64,000 nucleotides of DNA from Epilithonimonas arachidiradicis. GTDB lineage: Bacteria > Bacteroidota > Bacteroidia > Flavobacteriales > Weeksellaceae. The DNA lies in contig NZ_RAQH01000006.1 in assembly GCF_003610695.1 (NCBI RefSeq), positions 62,001 through 126,000 on the forward strand, read 5' to 3'. A model generated the notes under the pieces. The model saw nothing but the letters and a program-made list of their open reading frames with translations. It was not told the DNA's origin and did not search any database. Positions 18,583 to 27,843 of the stretch are shown one piece after another. Positions within the stretch are counted from its first letter, which is position 1, and the number at the start of each line of letters is the position of its first letter. A program made the position numbers and the translations under genes.

Positions 18583-20250
18583 ATGAAAACAGAAAATATA
18601 ATGAATTTATCCAAGAAAATTGCTTTAGCTGTTGCGGTTGGTTTTTTCGCAAATTTATCTTTCGGACAAAGTGTCCAGGAAGGTGTAAATTATGTTGACA
18701 GTCAGAAGTATGCTAAAGCAAAACAAAATTTTACAGATCTTATCAATCAAAACCCTAAAGATGCTAGTAACTACTTCTATTTGGGAAATGCAAATTTAAC
18801 TCAGTTCGAACCTAATTTTGATCAGGCGCAGGAAAGTTTTAACAAAGGTCTTGCTGCTGATCCAAAAAGCTATTTGAACAAGTTAGGTTTGGCTTCTGTA
18901 AAGTTAGGTAAAGGTGATAAGTCCGCTATTACAGAGATCCAGCAGATTGTAAAAGATTCTAGAGAAAAAGATGCGGAAGTACTTTTCAGAGCTGGTGAAG
19001 CATTAACATTGTTTGAAAAGAATAATGCTCCGGATCTGGCTATTACATATCTTAACAAAGCGATTGAAAAAGCGCAAAAAGCAGGTGTGCCAGCAAATTA
19101 CTACTACTCATTAGGTGATGCTTATAGACTGAAAGCTAATGGAAATTCGCAGATTGCTGGACAAGCTTTAACAGCCTATGAAAAAGCATTACCTGTTGCG
19201 AAAAGTAAAGCTGCGGTATATACGAGAATCGGAACACTTTGGATGTCAGCGGCACAATGGCAAAACGCAAAACAAAATTTAGATAAAGCTATTGCTGTAG
19301 ATCCAACTTATGCACCAGCATATAAAGCTTTGGCCGGGTTCAATATTAAATATCAGAAAAATGCTGAGGCAACTCAAAATTTGATCAACTACGCCAAATA
19401 TGCAGATGAAGATCCATATACGCAATTAGAAATTGCAAAATTGTATTTTATAAATGAGGATTATGCAAATGCCAAAACAACTTTGAACTCAGTTTTTGAT
19501 AAAGTTGATGACCCTATCAAATATAGATTGAGAGCGTATATCCAATATGGAGATGGTGATTATGCAGGTGCGCAGGAGAACCTTAATACATTTTTGTCAA
19601 AAGTTGATAAGAGCAGATTGCAGCCTTCTGACGATGGTTTACAAGGTCTAATTGCTGCAGGTTTGGCTAAAGATGAAAAAGATGCAGCTAAAAAAGCACA
19701 ATTAGAAGCATTATCTCAACAGAAAGTAGCTATTGCAAAAGCAGCAAAAGACGAAACGCTTAAGTGGGACGAAGAATTGGCTAAAGTAAAAGGTGGAATC
19801 AATGCTGCATCTGTAGATCAGGGTGCAACTTCACCAGAAATCGAAGCGCTGAAGGCTAAAGTTGCAGCTAATCCAAAAGATACTGATGCATTATACAAAT
19901 TAGCTCAGGAATATCAGAATGTTCAGAATTGGAATGGTGCAATCTTAACCTGGGGTAAAATGTCATCCGCTTTGCCAGACTGGGCACCAGCCTATTACAG
20001 CCAGGGTTATGCTTATCAACAAGCAGGAAACAATGATATGGCAAAAGCTTCTTACGAGAAGTTCATTTCTCTAGTTAAGCCAGCGGAAATCGAGGCTAGT
20101 AAGCAAAGTTTGGGTTATGCCTACTTCTTTATAGCTTATATGGAAAAAGATGCTAATCCGGAAAAAGCTAAGCAGGATATTGCAAAGTCTCTGGAATATG
20201 AACCAACATACCAAGATGCAATTAATCTTCAGAAAACTTTAAATAAATAA
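18583..20250 (+). CDS. Secreted tetratricopeptide-repeat protein
   Basis: 555 residues. An N-terminal signal peptide (KKIALAVAVGFFANLSFG-Q) can start from 18583 or from the Met at 18601. The rest is TPR-like helical pairs, for example YVDSQKYAKAKQNFTDLINQ, YTRIGTLWMSAAQWQNAKQN and YKLAQEYQNVQNWNGAIL. It probably sits in the periplasm as a protein-protein scaffold. Its place after exbBD-tonB and the PstS-like gene suggests a role with the TonB machinery or envelope nutrient uptake (inference). Terminator follows. Confidence 0.82.
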   Translation: MKTENIMNLSKKIALAVAVGFFANLSFGQSVQEGVNYVDSQKYAKAKQNFTDLINQNPKDASNYFYLGNANLTQFEPNFDQAQESFNKGLAADPKSYLNKLGLASVKLGKGDKSAITEIQQIVKDSREKDAEVLFRAGEALTLFEKNNAPDLAITYLNKAIEKAQKAGVPANYYYSLGDAYRLKANGNSQIAGQALTAYEKALPVAKSKAAVYTRIGTLWMSAAQWQNAKQNLDKAIAVDPTYAPAYKALAGFNIKYQKNAEATQNLINYAKYADEDPYTQLEIAKLYFINEDYANAKTTLNSVFDKVDDPIKYRLRAYIQYGDGDYAGAQENLNTFLSKVDKSRLQPSDDGLQGLIAAGLAKDEKDAAKKAQLEALSQQKVAIAKAAKDETLKWDEELAKVKGGINAASVDQGATSPEIEALKAKVAANPKDTDALYKLAQEYQNVQNWNGAILTWGKMSSALPDWAPAYYSQGYAYQQAGNNDMAKASYEKFISLVKPAEIEASKQSLGYAYFFIAYMEKDANPEKAKQDIAKSLEYEPTYQDAINLQKTLNK

Positions 20251-20270
20251 TTTGAAATTATTTAAATATC

Positions 20271-20307
20271 AAACTTCCCAATCCTAAAAATTGGGAAGTT
20301 TTGTTTT
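20271..20307 (+). terminator. Terminator after the TPR gene, overlapping the bshB1 promoter
   Basis: AAACTTCCCAAT pairs with ATTGGGAAGTTT, followed by TTGTTTTT. Its 3' arm contains the TTG element of the next promoter. Confidence 0.88.
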
Positions 20308-20318
20308 TAGTAAATTTG
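20291..20318 (+). promoter_or_regulatory. bshB1 promoter, flavobacterial consensus
   Basis: TTG at 20291-20293, a 17-base spacer and TAAATTTG at 20311-20318. The -33 element lies inside the terminator stem of the gene before. The leader would be only about 14 nt. Confidence 0.8.
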
Positions 20319-20336
20319 CATAAAATTAGTTTGAAT

Positions 20337-21059
20337 ATGAAATGTGATATACTGGCAATAGGAGCTCATCCTGATGATGTAGAATTGGGCTGTGGCGGGA
20401 CTATTGTAAAACTGATCTCTGAAGGAAAAAGAATTGGAATTATTGATCTAACCGAAGGGGAATTGGGAACCCGAGGTACAAGAGAAACCAGAGCTGTTGA
20501 GGCTAAAAATGCTGCGAATATTATGGGAATTAGTATAAGAGAAAATCTAAAATTGAAAGACGGATTTCTTACTAATTCTGAAGAATATCAATTAAAAATT
20601 GTTGAAAAGATCAGAAAATATAAACCAGAGATTGTTCTGGCAAATGCTATTGATGACCGTCATCCGGATCATGCCAAAGCTGCAAAATTGATTTCTGATG
20701 CCTGCTTTTTAGCAGGATTAAGAAAGATCGAAACTTATGACAATAATATATTACAAGATGTTTGGAGACCAAAACAAATTTTTCATTATATACAATGGAA
20801 GAATGTGACGCCAGATTTTGTTGTGGATATTACAGGTTTTTTGGACCAAAAGATCGAAGCATGTTTAGCTTATAAGACTCAGTTTTATAATCCAGATTCT
20901 GATGAGCCGGTTACACCTATTGCAACTAAAGATTTTTTGGAGAGCCTGACTTACAGGGCGCAAGATCTGGGAAGACTTTCTGGTGTCGAATACGCAGAAG
21001 GTTTTACCACAGAAAAATTACTAGCTTTCAAAAATTTTGAAGGAATCGTTTGTGGATAA
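20337..21059 (+). CDS. bshB1: Bacillithiol biosynthesis deacetylase BshB1
   Basis: 240 residues from the ATG at 20337; an in-frame codon upstream lies in the promoter. The PIG-L/LmbE metal site reads IGAHPDDVELGCGGTI near the N-terminus, with the second site DDRHPDHAKAA near residue 103. The family deacetylates N-acetylglucosaminyl-malate, the second step of bacillithiol synthesis. The TEGELGTRGTRETRAVEA segment is typical of BshB1 rather than of other LmbE proteins. Bacillithiol is a known low-molecular-weight thiol of Bacteroidota. Cytoplasmic, zinc-dependent. Confidence 0.9.
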   Translation: MKCDILAIGAHPDDVELGCGGTIVKLISEGKRIGIIDLTEGELGTRGTRETRAVEAKNAANIMGISIRENLKLKDGFLTNSEEYQLKIVEKIRKYKPEIVLANAIDDRHPDHAKAAKLISDACFLAGLRKIETYDNNILQDVWRPKQIFHYIQWKNVTPDFVVDITGFLDQKIEACLAYKTQFYNPDSDEPVTPIATKDFLESLTYRAQDLGRLSGVEYAEGFTTEKLLAFKNFEGIVCG

Positions 21060-21079
21060 GAAAGAAAGTGCTATATTTG
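21050..21079 (+). promoter_or_regulatory. tRNA-His promoter, flavobacterial consensus
   Basis: TTG at 21050-21052, a 19-base spacer and TATATTTG at 21072-21079. The TTG is within the last codons of bshB1. The tRNA begins 14 nt after the motif. Confidence 0.8.
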
Positions 21080-21092
21080 CACACGCAAAACG

Positions 21093-21169
<77 letters not shown>

Positions 21170-21172
21170 AAT

Positions 21173-21204
21173 AAAAGCATCCTTAATTTAAGGATGCTTT
21201 TTTT
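21173..21204 (+). terminator. Terminator after tRNA-His
   Basis: AAAAGCATCCTTAA pairs with TTAAGGATGCTTTT directly and ends in a T run. Confidence 0.92.
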
Positions 21205-21240
21205 ATATGGGAATTAGCTATCTTAGTCTTTTTAATTCAG

Positions 21241-22455
21241 ATGCTCAAACAATATTTAACGTTTAAAAATCTATTTAAAGCAAGTGGAATTGTCGTAATT
21301 CTTAAGATCATTTATATTCTATTAATTCAGGATAAAATATTTGGAATAGAAGATTTTACAATTGCAAAAAATATAGTAAATCACCACCAGTATTCAGAAT
21401 TTTTTAATTTAGGGGGAACGGCATTTAAACTTCCTGTATATCCTTATTTAATAAGCATCTTCATCTGGTTCTTGGGCGATAAAGCTCTTTTAGGGCTTGC
21501 AATTTTTCAAGCAGTTTTGAGTTTCTTTTCACCCATAATCATTTATCGTATTCTAAAACTATTTTCTCAAGAAAAAGTAGGAATTTTGGCTGGTTTTTTA
21601 TTCTTGTTATCACCGTCTTATTTTGTTTACTCTGCAAATATTGAAGCTACAAATATTTTTATCTCAATATTATTACTATGGTTTTATTGCTATTTCACTA
21701 TATGGAACAATAAACAAACAGCTATTTATCTCTTTAGTTTTGGTATTTTAACGGCTCTTTTATTCTTGACACAGGTTGTGATTGTTCCACTGGCTGTATT
21801 AATGCTCATTGCATTAATTATTTTAAAAAAACTGAATATAAGAAGATTTATTCTTCTCATTACAGTAGCAGCAATCTTTTACTCACCCTGGGTCATTAGA
21901 AATTATTTGGTATTTGATCGGGTTATATTATCTAAAACACCTGCTTGGCAAAATATTTATTATGGATTTACACCAAATGGGCAGTTGTTGAATAGTTTAA
22001 AACTAGTATCAAAGCAGAGGGATCACAATCTTTATCAGATGAGGGATGAAGTAGATGAATTGACAATGGAGAAAATATATAAAAATGAAGTGAAAAAAGT
22101 GACAGAATGGAAGCCTTATTATTTCTTAAAAAAAGGAGTTAGCAATTTTGTCTGTCTCTATTTCGTTCCGCCAAAATATTTTTATGATAATAGTCTGTCA
22201 GTTGTTTTAGGACGTAAAATGTATGTTTTGATTATTAATGCCTTAAGCCTTGTTGCTTTGGTTTTACTATATAAAAGAGATAGGAATATTTTCTTTTTTT
22301 CTCTTCTTTTTTTTGGGAATTTTACTTTTCCTTATTTGATAGGCCACGCTGGGAACATTCGTTTTAAACTGGATTTCGAATGGTATCAACTGATCCTCAT
22401 AGCTTATTTCATCATTGAATTATCAAATAAACAACAAAAAAGGCGCATTTTATAA
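21241..22455 (+). CDS. Multi-span glycosyltransferase of the PMT/ArnT (GT39/GT83-like) type
   Basis: 404 residues with about nine to eleven hydrophobic segments. An early loop holds GIEDFTIAKN, in the position where PMT-fold enzymes have their catalytic acidic residue. It is followed by FKLPVYPYLI, the conserved P-x-Y motif. The rest is membrane, with FYSPWVIRNYLVFDRVI, a common tail motif of this superfamily. These enzymes move sugars from lipid-phosphate donors to protein or lipid A outside the inner membrane. Acceptor unknown. Alone between two terminators. Confidence 0.78.
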   Translation: MLKQYLTFKNLFKASGIVVILKIIYILLIQDKIFGIEDFTIAKNIVNHHQYSEFFNLGGTAFKLPVYPYLISIFIWFLGDKALLGLAIFQAVLSFFSPIIIYRILKLFSQEKVGILAGFLFLLSPSYFVYSANIEATNIFISILLLWFYCYFTIWNNKQTAIYLFSFGILTALLFLTQVVIVPLAVLMLIALIILKKLNIRRFILLITVAAIFYSPWVIRNYLVFDRVILSKTPAWQNIYYGFTPNGQLLNSLKLVSKQRDHNLYQMRDEVDELTMEKIYKNEVKKVTEWKPYYFLKKGVSNFVCLYFVPPKYFYDNSLSVVLGRKMYVLIINALSLVALVLLYKRDRNIFFFSLLFFGNFTFPYLIGHAGNIRFKLDFEWYQLILIAYFIIELSNKQQKRRIL

Positions 22456-22471
22456 TAATGCGCCTTTCTTT
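22436..22471. terminator. Bidirectional terminator between glycosyltransferase and DUF3276 gene
   Basis: AAAGGCGCATT pairs with AATGCGCCTTT around a short AT loop, with A and T tracts on the two sides. It serves both convergent genes. Confidence 0.85.
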
Positions 22472-22805
22472 AAACCTCGTCGTCCGACTCTATGGTGAAA
22501 GATCTGGATTTGAAGTCTTTATCGTGTCTTTCAGAGATTACATCCTCACCTTTTTGCTGGATGATAAAATCTGTAGATTCATTAAATAATTCCTGAAAAC
22601 TTTTGAAATCTTCTTTGTAAAGATAGATCTTGTGTTTTTCAAAAGTAGCCTCGCCATTTTCCCCGAAGTTTTTCTTACTTTCTGTAATGGTCAAATAATA
22701 ATCACCCGCCTTTGTCTCACGCACATCAAAGAAATAAGTTCTTCTTCCTGCTTTCAACACTTTAGTGAAAATCTCATTCTCATGTCGTTCCTTAAATTCA
22801 CTCAT
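22470..22805 (-). CDS. DUF3276 / PUR-alpha-like nucleic-acid-binding protein
   Basis: 111 residues from MSEFKERHENEIFTK; an upstream Met at 22838 would add a leader that overlaps the promoter region. The motifs KVLKAGRRTYFFDVRETKAGDYYLTITESKK and FEKHKIYLYKEDF match the small Bacteroidota proteins with a PUR-alpha-like fold. Members bind single-stranded DNA or RNA in structural studies of related proteins; the cellular role is unsettled. The C-terminus is acidic. Single gene with a consensus promoter. Confidence 0.85.
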   Translation of the reverse strand: MSEFKERHENEIFTKVLKAGRRTYFFDVRETKAGDYYLTITESKKNFGENGEATFEKHKIYLYKEDFKSFQELFNESTDFIIQQKGEDVISERHDKDFKSRSFTIESDDEV

Positions 22806-22835
22806 TGTTAAATATTTTTTAGAAATCTGTATTAA

Positions 22836-22864
22836 CAAATATAACAGAATTCTCGGAAATTCAA
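22836..22864 (-). promoter_or_regulatory. Promoter of the DUF3276 gene
   Basis: Minus strand: TTG (complement of 22862-22864), an 18-base spacer and TATATTTG (complement of 22836-22843). Confidence 0.75.
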
Positions 22865-22944
22865 AATATTTTGTTAAAAAAATCTGTTAAATCCGCTTTT
22901 TTCTTAAAATTTTGATAAAAATATCACTGATGTTGTAGTCGGAT

Positions 22945-24633
22945 TTAATTCAAATATAAGATTTCGTCTGCCCTTTTTGCGCTTGATTCTCTGTGAGTTA
23001 TTATGATGGAAGTGGTGGTTTTGATATCCTTATCAATGTTTTGTAAAATATTCTCTTCTGTTTCCGTATCCAATGCGGAAAGGCAGTCATCAAAGATCAG
23101 AATTTTCGGTTGTTTTATCATTGCTCTGGCAATACAAATCCTTTGTTTTTGCCCGCCAGAAAGCATTACACCGCGTTCACCAACCATTGTTTGATATTGC
23201 TCTTTGAATTCTTCAATATTTTTGTGAACATCTGCCTTTTTTGCCATTTCTACTACCAAATTATGATTCGGATGGTCAATAGCGAAGCCAATATTGTTCT
23301 CTATCGTGTCAGAGAAAAGATAACTTTCTTGTGGTGTATAACCGATTTGGTCTCGGTAAAGTTTCAGATTATGAGTTTTTAGATTCTTACCGTCGATAAG
23401 AATTTCGCCTTCATCCGGATCAATTAGCCGGCAAAGCAATTGTGCGATTGTTGATTTTCCGCTTCCGGTTTTACCCATTATTGCAAGCGATTTTCCGGCA
23501 TTAATTTTAAAACTGAGGTTTTCTATAGCTTTGATCCCCGTATTTGGATAAGTGTAGCTTACATTTCGGAATTCGATGTCGCCAGTGATCGGATAAACTT
23601 CATTGTTGGTATTAACGATTTCGGATTTCAAATCCAAAAACTCATTCACACGCTGCATACTGGCTTCCGCTCTTTGATTGACAGACGTTACCCAACCCAA
23701 CATAGAGAAAGGAAAAATCAACATATTAATATACATAAAGAAGTCAGCAATAGTTCCTACACTCATTTCTCCGGCAATATATTTTTGCCCGCCAATGTAA
23801 AGAATCGCAACATTCAGAAGCCCGATGACGAAAATGATAATCGTAAAAAAGTAAGCTTCGGTTCTGGCCAGATCAAGCGCTTTGTCCTGATAATCTTTTA
23901 CTTTGATTCCGTAATTTTTCTCAATATATCTTTCTTTACTGAAAAACTTTACAACCCGGATTCCGGAAAAACTGTCTTGTACAAACGTCGAAATTGCAGA
24001 CTGGCTTTTCTGCATCACTTTCGATTTTTTGTTGATGATGTCGCTCACTTTATAAATCCCGTAAGAAAGGATCGGAAGCGGGATCAAAGTCCAAAGTGTC
24101 ATCTGCAGGTCGGTCATAAACATATAAACGCTGGTAATGATTAATAAGATGATCAGATTCACAACGTACATCACGCCAGGGCCAAGATACATTCTGATGG
24201 CTACAACATCTTCACTCAAGCGATTCAACAGATCTCCAATGGTTGTCTTTTTATAATCTGTGACCGACAATTCCTGATAATGGCGATAGATTTTATTTTT
24301 CAGTTCGTATTCAATCCTTCTGGATGCTACAATAATGGTTTGCCTCATCATAAAGGTAAAGAAGCCCGAAAGTAACGAACACCCAATTAATATTCCTGAG
24401 TTGATAAAAATTACTCTGAAATAAGTCCAGTTATTCTTAACATTGTCAATGATGTTAAGTTCTGATGATAAGTTAAGTGTTGAGTAATTTTTCTCAATTA
24501 TATTAATGGTCTGACCGATATACTGGATTTTGTAGATCGCGAAAAAATTACTCAGAACGATGAATAAAAATCCCCAAAAAAGTAGGATGCGATGTTTCCA
24601 GAAATATGGATTCAGTGTTTTTAAAGCTTTCAT
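22945..24633 (-). CDS. ABC exporter, fused membrane and ATPase domains
   Basis: 562 residues. An N-terminal six-helix membrane domain (about 1-320) is followed by an ATPase domain. Walker A is GKTGSGKSTIAQLL, the Q-loop is YTPQESYLFS, the signature is LSGGQKQRICIARA and Walker B is ILIFDDCLSALD. The second residue after the Walker B aspartate is Cys rather than the usual catalytic Glu, so this half may hydrolyse ATP weakly. That is typical of one partner of a heterodimeric exporter. No second exporter gene is adjacent (another lies at 57947). Substrate unknown: lipid, drug or peptide. Confidence 0.88.
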   Translation of the reverse strand: MKALKTLNPYFWKHRILLFWGFLFIVLSNFFAIYKIQYIGQTINIIEKNYSTLNLSSELNIIDNVKNNWTYFRVIFINSGILIGCSLLSGFFTFMMRQTIIVASRRIEYELKNKIYRHYQELSVTDYKKTTIGDLLNRLSEDVVAIRMYLGPGVMYVVNLIILLIITSVYMFMTDLQMTLWTLIPLPILSYGIYKVSDIINKKSKVMQKSQSAISTFVQDSFSGIRVVKFFSKERYIEKNYGIKVKDYQDKALDLARTEAYFFTIIIFVIGLLNVAILYIGGQKYIAGEMSVGTIADFFMYINMLIFPFSMLGWVTSVNQRAEASMQRVNEFLDLKSEIVNTNNEVYPITGDIEFRNVSYTYPNTGIKAIENLSFKINAGKSLAIMGKTGSGKSTIAQLLCRLIDPDEGEILIDGKNLKTHNLKLYRDQIGYTPQESYLFSDTIENNIGFAIDHPNHNLVVEMAKKADVHKNIEEFKEQYQTMVGERGVMLSGGQKQRICIARAMIKQPKILIFDDCLSALDTETEENILQNIDKDIKTTTSIIITHRESSAKRADEILYLN

Positions 24634-24803
24634 TTTTTACCCTTCGATTTTCCAAAGTCTTTGCAAAATTAATGATTTAAAATTTCAGAAAAGACTTTGA
24701 AATGAGATTTGAGATTTCTTAACAAATGATAAGTTATTTCGAAAATAATGAGGTACAAAACTTGACATTAATCTGTAATTTTGTAACCGAAAAATCTAAA
24801 TAA

Positions 24804-26285
24804 ATGACTCCTAAACCAAAGTATGATGTTGCATTGATCGGAGGTGGTATAATGAGCGCAACTCTGGCAACAATGCTTCACGAATTTGACCCAAATCTGG
24901 AAATTGTAATTTTTGAGCGATTAGGCGAAGTGGCGAAAGAAAGTTCATCTGCCTGGAACAATGCAGGGACAGGACATTCCGCTTTTTGTGAACTGAATTA
25001 TACGCCGGAAAAAGAAGGTAAAATTGACATCAAAAAAGCGGAATATATCGCTGAACAGTTCGAAGTTTCTAAGCAATTCTGGTCTTACCTGATTAATAAA
25101 GGTATTATTGATAAACCGAAAGAATTCATCAATTCCTGCTCGCATATGAGCTTTGTTTTTGGTGAAAAAGATGTGGAATATCTGAAAAAAAGACACGAAG
25201 CATTACAAAAATCACCTCTGTTTCAGGGAATGGAATATTCTGATGATCATCAAAAACTGAACGAATGGGTTCCGCTGATGATGCATAAAAGAATGCCGTC
25301 AGACAAACTGGCTGCAACTAAAATGGATATGGGAACCGATGTTGATTTTGGAAAATTAACATCGAAATTAATAGATCATCTCAACAAGACTGAATCTGTA
25401 GAAGTTTTTACTTACCACGAGGTTAAAGATATTGATGCCGATGGAAAAGGGGGCTGGGAACTGCAGGTCAATGACAGGAAAAATCTTCATAAGCAAACTG
25501 TTAATGCCGATTTCGTTTTCATTGGAGCAGGTGGATATGCGCTTCCTCTTTTGGAAAGTTCAGGCATCGAGGAAAGCAAAGGTTACGGCGGTTTCCCTGT
25601 GAGTGGGCAATGGCTGGTAACTACCAATCCGGAGTTGGTGGAAAAACACCACGCCAAAGTTTATACACAAGCAACAGTTGGCGCGCCGCCAATGTCTGTT
25701 CCGCATCTTGACCTTAGAATTATTGACGGTAAAAAGGCTTTATTATTCGGACCTTTTGCAGGATTCTCGACTAAGTTTCTAAAAGAAGGAAGCTATCTGG
25801 ATTTACCAGAAAGTGTCAATTTTAAAAATATCCGTTCATTATTCGGAGCCTGGTGGCACAATATGCCTTTAACGAGATATTTGATTCAGCAAGTGACGAT
25901 GAGCAAATCCCAGAGAATGTCACATCTTAGAGATTTTGTAAAAGATGCAAAAGAAGAAGATTGGGAACTGATGCATGCCGGGCAAAGAGTTCAGATTATC
26001 AAGAGAGACCGGTTCGAAGGTGGAAGATTGGAATTCGGGACAGAAGTTGTTGTGAACAAAGAAGGAAATATCGCATCCTTATTAGGAGCTTCTCCTGGGG
26101 CAAGTACATCTGCATTTGCAATGATAATGGTTTTGGAGAAATGTTTTGAAAAGAAATTGACGACTGATTGGCACGATAAACTTCTGGAAATGATCCCAAG
26201 TTATGGCAAAAAATTAGCTGAACACCCTGAATTGATTTATCACATCAGAGATTATTCTAAAGAAAAACTGGAATTGGAATATTAA
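24804..26285 (+). CDS. mqo: Malate:quinone oxidoreductase
   Basis: 493 residues, normal length. It begins with an FAD-binding motif (VALIGGGIMSATLATMLHE) and has the Mqo hallmark SSAWNNAGTGHSAFCELNYTP. Later motifs include FPVSGQWLVTTNP, LLFGPFAGFSTKFLK and the C-terminal LLGASPGASTSAFAM. Mqo oxidises malate to oxaloacetate and passes electrons to menaquinone at the inner face of the membrane, replacing NAD-linked malate dehydrogenase in the TCA cycle. A TAATTTTG box lies just upstream without a good -33 partner. Confidence 0.96.
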   Translation: MTPKPKYDVALIGGGIMSATLATMLHEFDPNLEIVIFERLGEVAKESSSAWNNAGTGHSAFCELNYTPEKEGKIDIKKAEYIAEQFEVSKQFWSYLINKGIIDKPKEFINSCSHMSFVFGEKDVEYLKKRHEALQKSPLFQGMEYSDDHQKLNEWVPLMMHKRMPSDKLAATKMDMGTDVDFGKLTSKLIDHLNKTESVEVFTYHEVKDIDADGKGGWELQVNDRKNLHKQTVNADFVFIGAGGYALPLLESSGIEESKGYGGFPVSGQWLVTTNPELVEKHHAKVYTQATVGAPPMSVPHLDLRIIDGKKALLFGPFAGFSTKFLKEGSYLDLPESVNFKNIRSLFGAWWHNMPLTRYLIQQVTMSKSQRMSHLRDFVKDAKEEDWELMHAGQRVQIIKRDRFEGGRLEFGTEVVVNKEGNIASLLGASPGASTSAFAMIMVLEKCFEKKLTTDWHDKLLEMIPSYGKKLAEHPELIYHIRDYSKEKLELEY

Positions 26286-26300
26286 TACAGAACTCAAACC

Positions 26301-26696
26301 ATGAGTGAAACAAAAGTAAAACCGAATATCTCCGAAGATCTTCTTCTGAAACTGAAAACCGAAATCGTAGAAGAAAGGCAAGTCATATTGCATTGCTGTT
26401 ACAAATCAGATGTGTTTTTGGAGGAGAAAATCAGGATTTGGTCTTCAACTTATTTGGTTGACAGGCATTCGGAACATATTTCCAAGCTGGTTCATTTTGA
26501 GAATATCAGCTTATTCCCGGATTGGACAGATGTTCCTTATGGAAAAGAATATTGGTTTACGTTGATATTTTCAGGATTACCAAAAGACTGTGTCGTTTTT
26601 GATTTTATCGAATTAATTCCTCAGAATGGCGGATTTTTTCAGGAAGGTATTGTAAGAAATTCTTCTGATGTTTATAAAATCAAATTAGATATATAA
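26301..26696 (+). CDS. Uncharacterised protein after mqo
   Basis: 131 residues, not recognised. No signal peptide or membrane helix. Mixed composition with several aromatic segments (EKIRIWSSTYLVDRHSEH, FPDWTDVPYGKEYWFTLIF), suggesting a compact beta-rich domain. It begins 15 bp after mqo and ends at a terminator, so the two are co-transcribed. A link to malate oxidation cannot be shown. Confidence 0.72.
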   Translation: MSETKVKPNISEDLLLKLKTEIVEERQVILHCCYKSDVFLEEKIRIWSSTYLVDRHSEHISKLVHFENISLFPDWTDVPYGKEYWFTLIFSGLPKDCVVFDFIELIPQNGGFFQEGIVRNSSDVYKIKLDI

Positions 26697-26699
26697 CAA

Positions 26700-26727
26700 A
26701 AAAGGTTCAGAATTTCTGAACCTTTTA
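26700..26727. terminator. Bidirectional terminator between the mqo unit and dapA
   Basis: AAAAGGTTCAGAA pairs with TTCTGAACCTTTT almost without a loop, between convergent genes. Confidence 0.88.
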
Positions 26728-26731
26728 TATT

Positions 26732-27607
26732 TTAAGAAAGCTTTTGCATCTCTTGTTTTATCTTTTCCTGAAGCCCTTCCGAAGCCGCAACTAATGGAAG
26801 TCTCAAGTAATTTTTAATCAAACCTTTTTCCGCAAGGATAGTTTTGATTCCGCAAGGATTACCTTCAGCAAAAATCAACCTTGTAATTTCTACCAAAGAA
26901 TTGTGAATCTTGTAAGCTTCATCCACTTCTCTATTACGAGCGAGTTTTACCATTGTAGAAAATTCTTTTGGGTAAGCCTGTCCGATTACGGAAATTACAC
27001 CATCGCCTCCAGCCAAAGTTACCGGCAAAGTATATTCGTCATCGCCAGACATCAGTGAAAAATTTTCAGGCTTTTGTCTCAGGATATCGAAATACTGCAA
27101 AATATTTGGTGCCGCTTCTTTAATCATAAAAAGATTCGGGAAATCGTTAGCTAAACGCAAAGTTGTAGAAGCTTCAACATTTTGACCGGTTCTTCCGGGA
27201 ACATTATAAATGATAATTTTTTCGCCAGTTTCAGCCAGAGCTTTGTAATGCTGGTAGAGCCCTTCCTGATTTGGTTTGTTGTAATAAGGAGAAACCGATA
27301 AAACTGCATCAAAATCTGACAAATCCGTTTCCTTGATTTGCTGTACAACTTCAGCCGTATTATTTCCGCCAATTCCTAAAACTAATGGTAATCTGTTATT
27401 ATTGATCTTGGTGATGTGAGCAACAACTCTGTCCTTTTCTTCCTTGGAAAGCGTTGCAGCTTCTGCTGTAGTGCCCAGAACAACGAGGAAATTGGTTCCG
27501 TTGTCTATATTATAATCGATTAATTTGGTAAGAGAATCAAAATCTACGGATAGATCTTCATTGAAAGGTGTTACCAAAGCTACACCTACGCCTTTTAGCT
27601 GACCCAT
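26732..27607 (-). CDS. dapA: 4-hydroxy-tetrahydrodipicolinate synthase
   Basis: 291 residues, the family length. Motifs are the GTTAEAATLSKEE loop (about 45-57, with the catalytic threonine pair), YNVPGRTG with Tyr135 and the Schiff-base lysine 163 in FMIKEAAP. The TIM-barrel aldolase condenses pyruvate with aspartate semialdehyde, the first committed step to lysine and diaminopimelate. A perfect promoter lies upstream at 27631-27660. Single gene. Confidence 0.95.
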   Translation of the reverse strand: MGQLKGVGVALVTPFNEDLSVDFDSLTKLIDYNIDNGTNFLVVLGTTAEAATLSKEEKDRVVAHITKINNNRLPLVLGIGGNNTAEVVQQIKETDLSDFDAVLSVSPYYNKPNQEGLYQHYKALAETGEKIIIYNVPGRTGQNVEASTTLRLANDFPNLFMIKEAAPNILQYFDILRQKPENFSLMSGDDEYTLPVTLAGGDGVISVIGQAYPKEFSTMVKLARNREVDEAYKIHNSLVEITRLIFAEGNPCGIKTILAEKGLIKNYLRLPLVAASEGLQEKIKQEMQKLS

Positions 27608-27630
27608 TTTTATTTGAAAATTAAATTTCT

Positions 27631-27660
27631 CAAAGTTAATTTTATTTTAATAATTGACAA
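27631..27660 (-). promoter_or_regulatory. dapA promoter, flavobacterial consensus
   Basis: Minus strand: TTG (complement of 27658-27660), a 19-base spacer and TAACTTTG (complement of 27631-27638). Confidence 0.8.
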
Positions 27661-27843
27661 AGATTATGTTTGGCTTTGTTGATTGGTAACTATGATTTTA
27701 ATCTAAACTAAAATGAATGTTCTTTTGACTTCTCTAACAATTATTTAGTTAGTTTTAAAACCCGAAAATCATTAGATTTGTATCCATATTATTTTTAAAT
27801 GAAATCGGAGATTCACGAATTCATTAATTAAAATAAAAATTAA

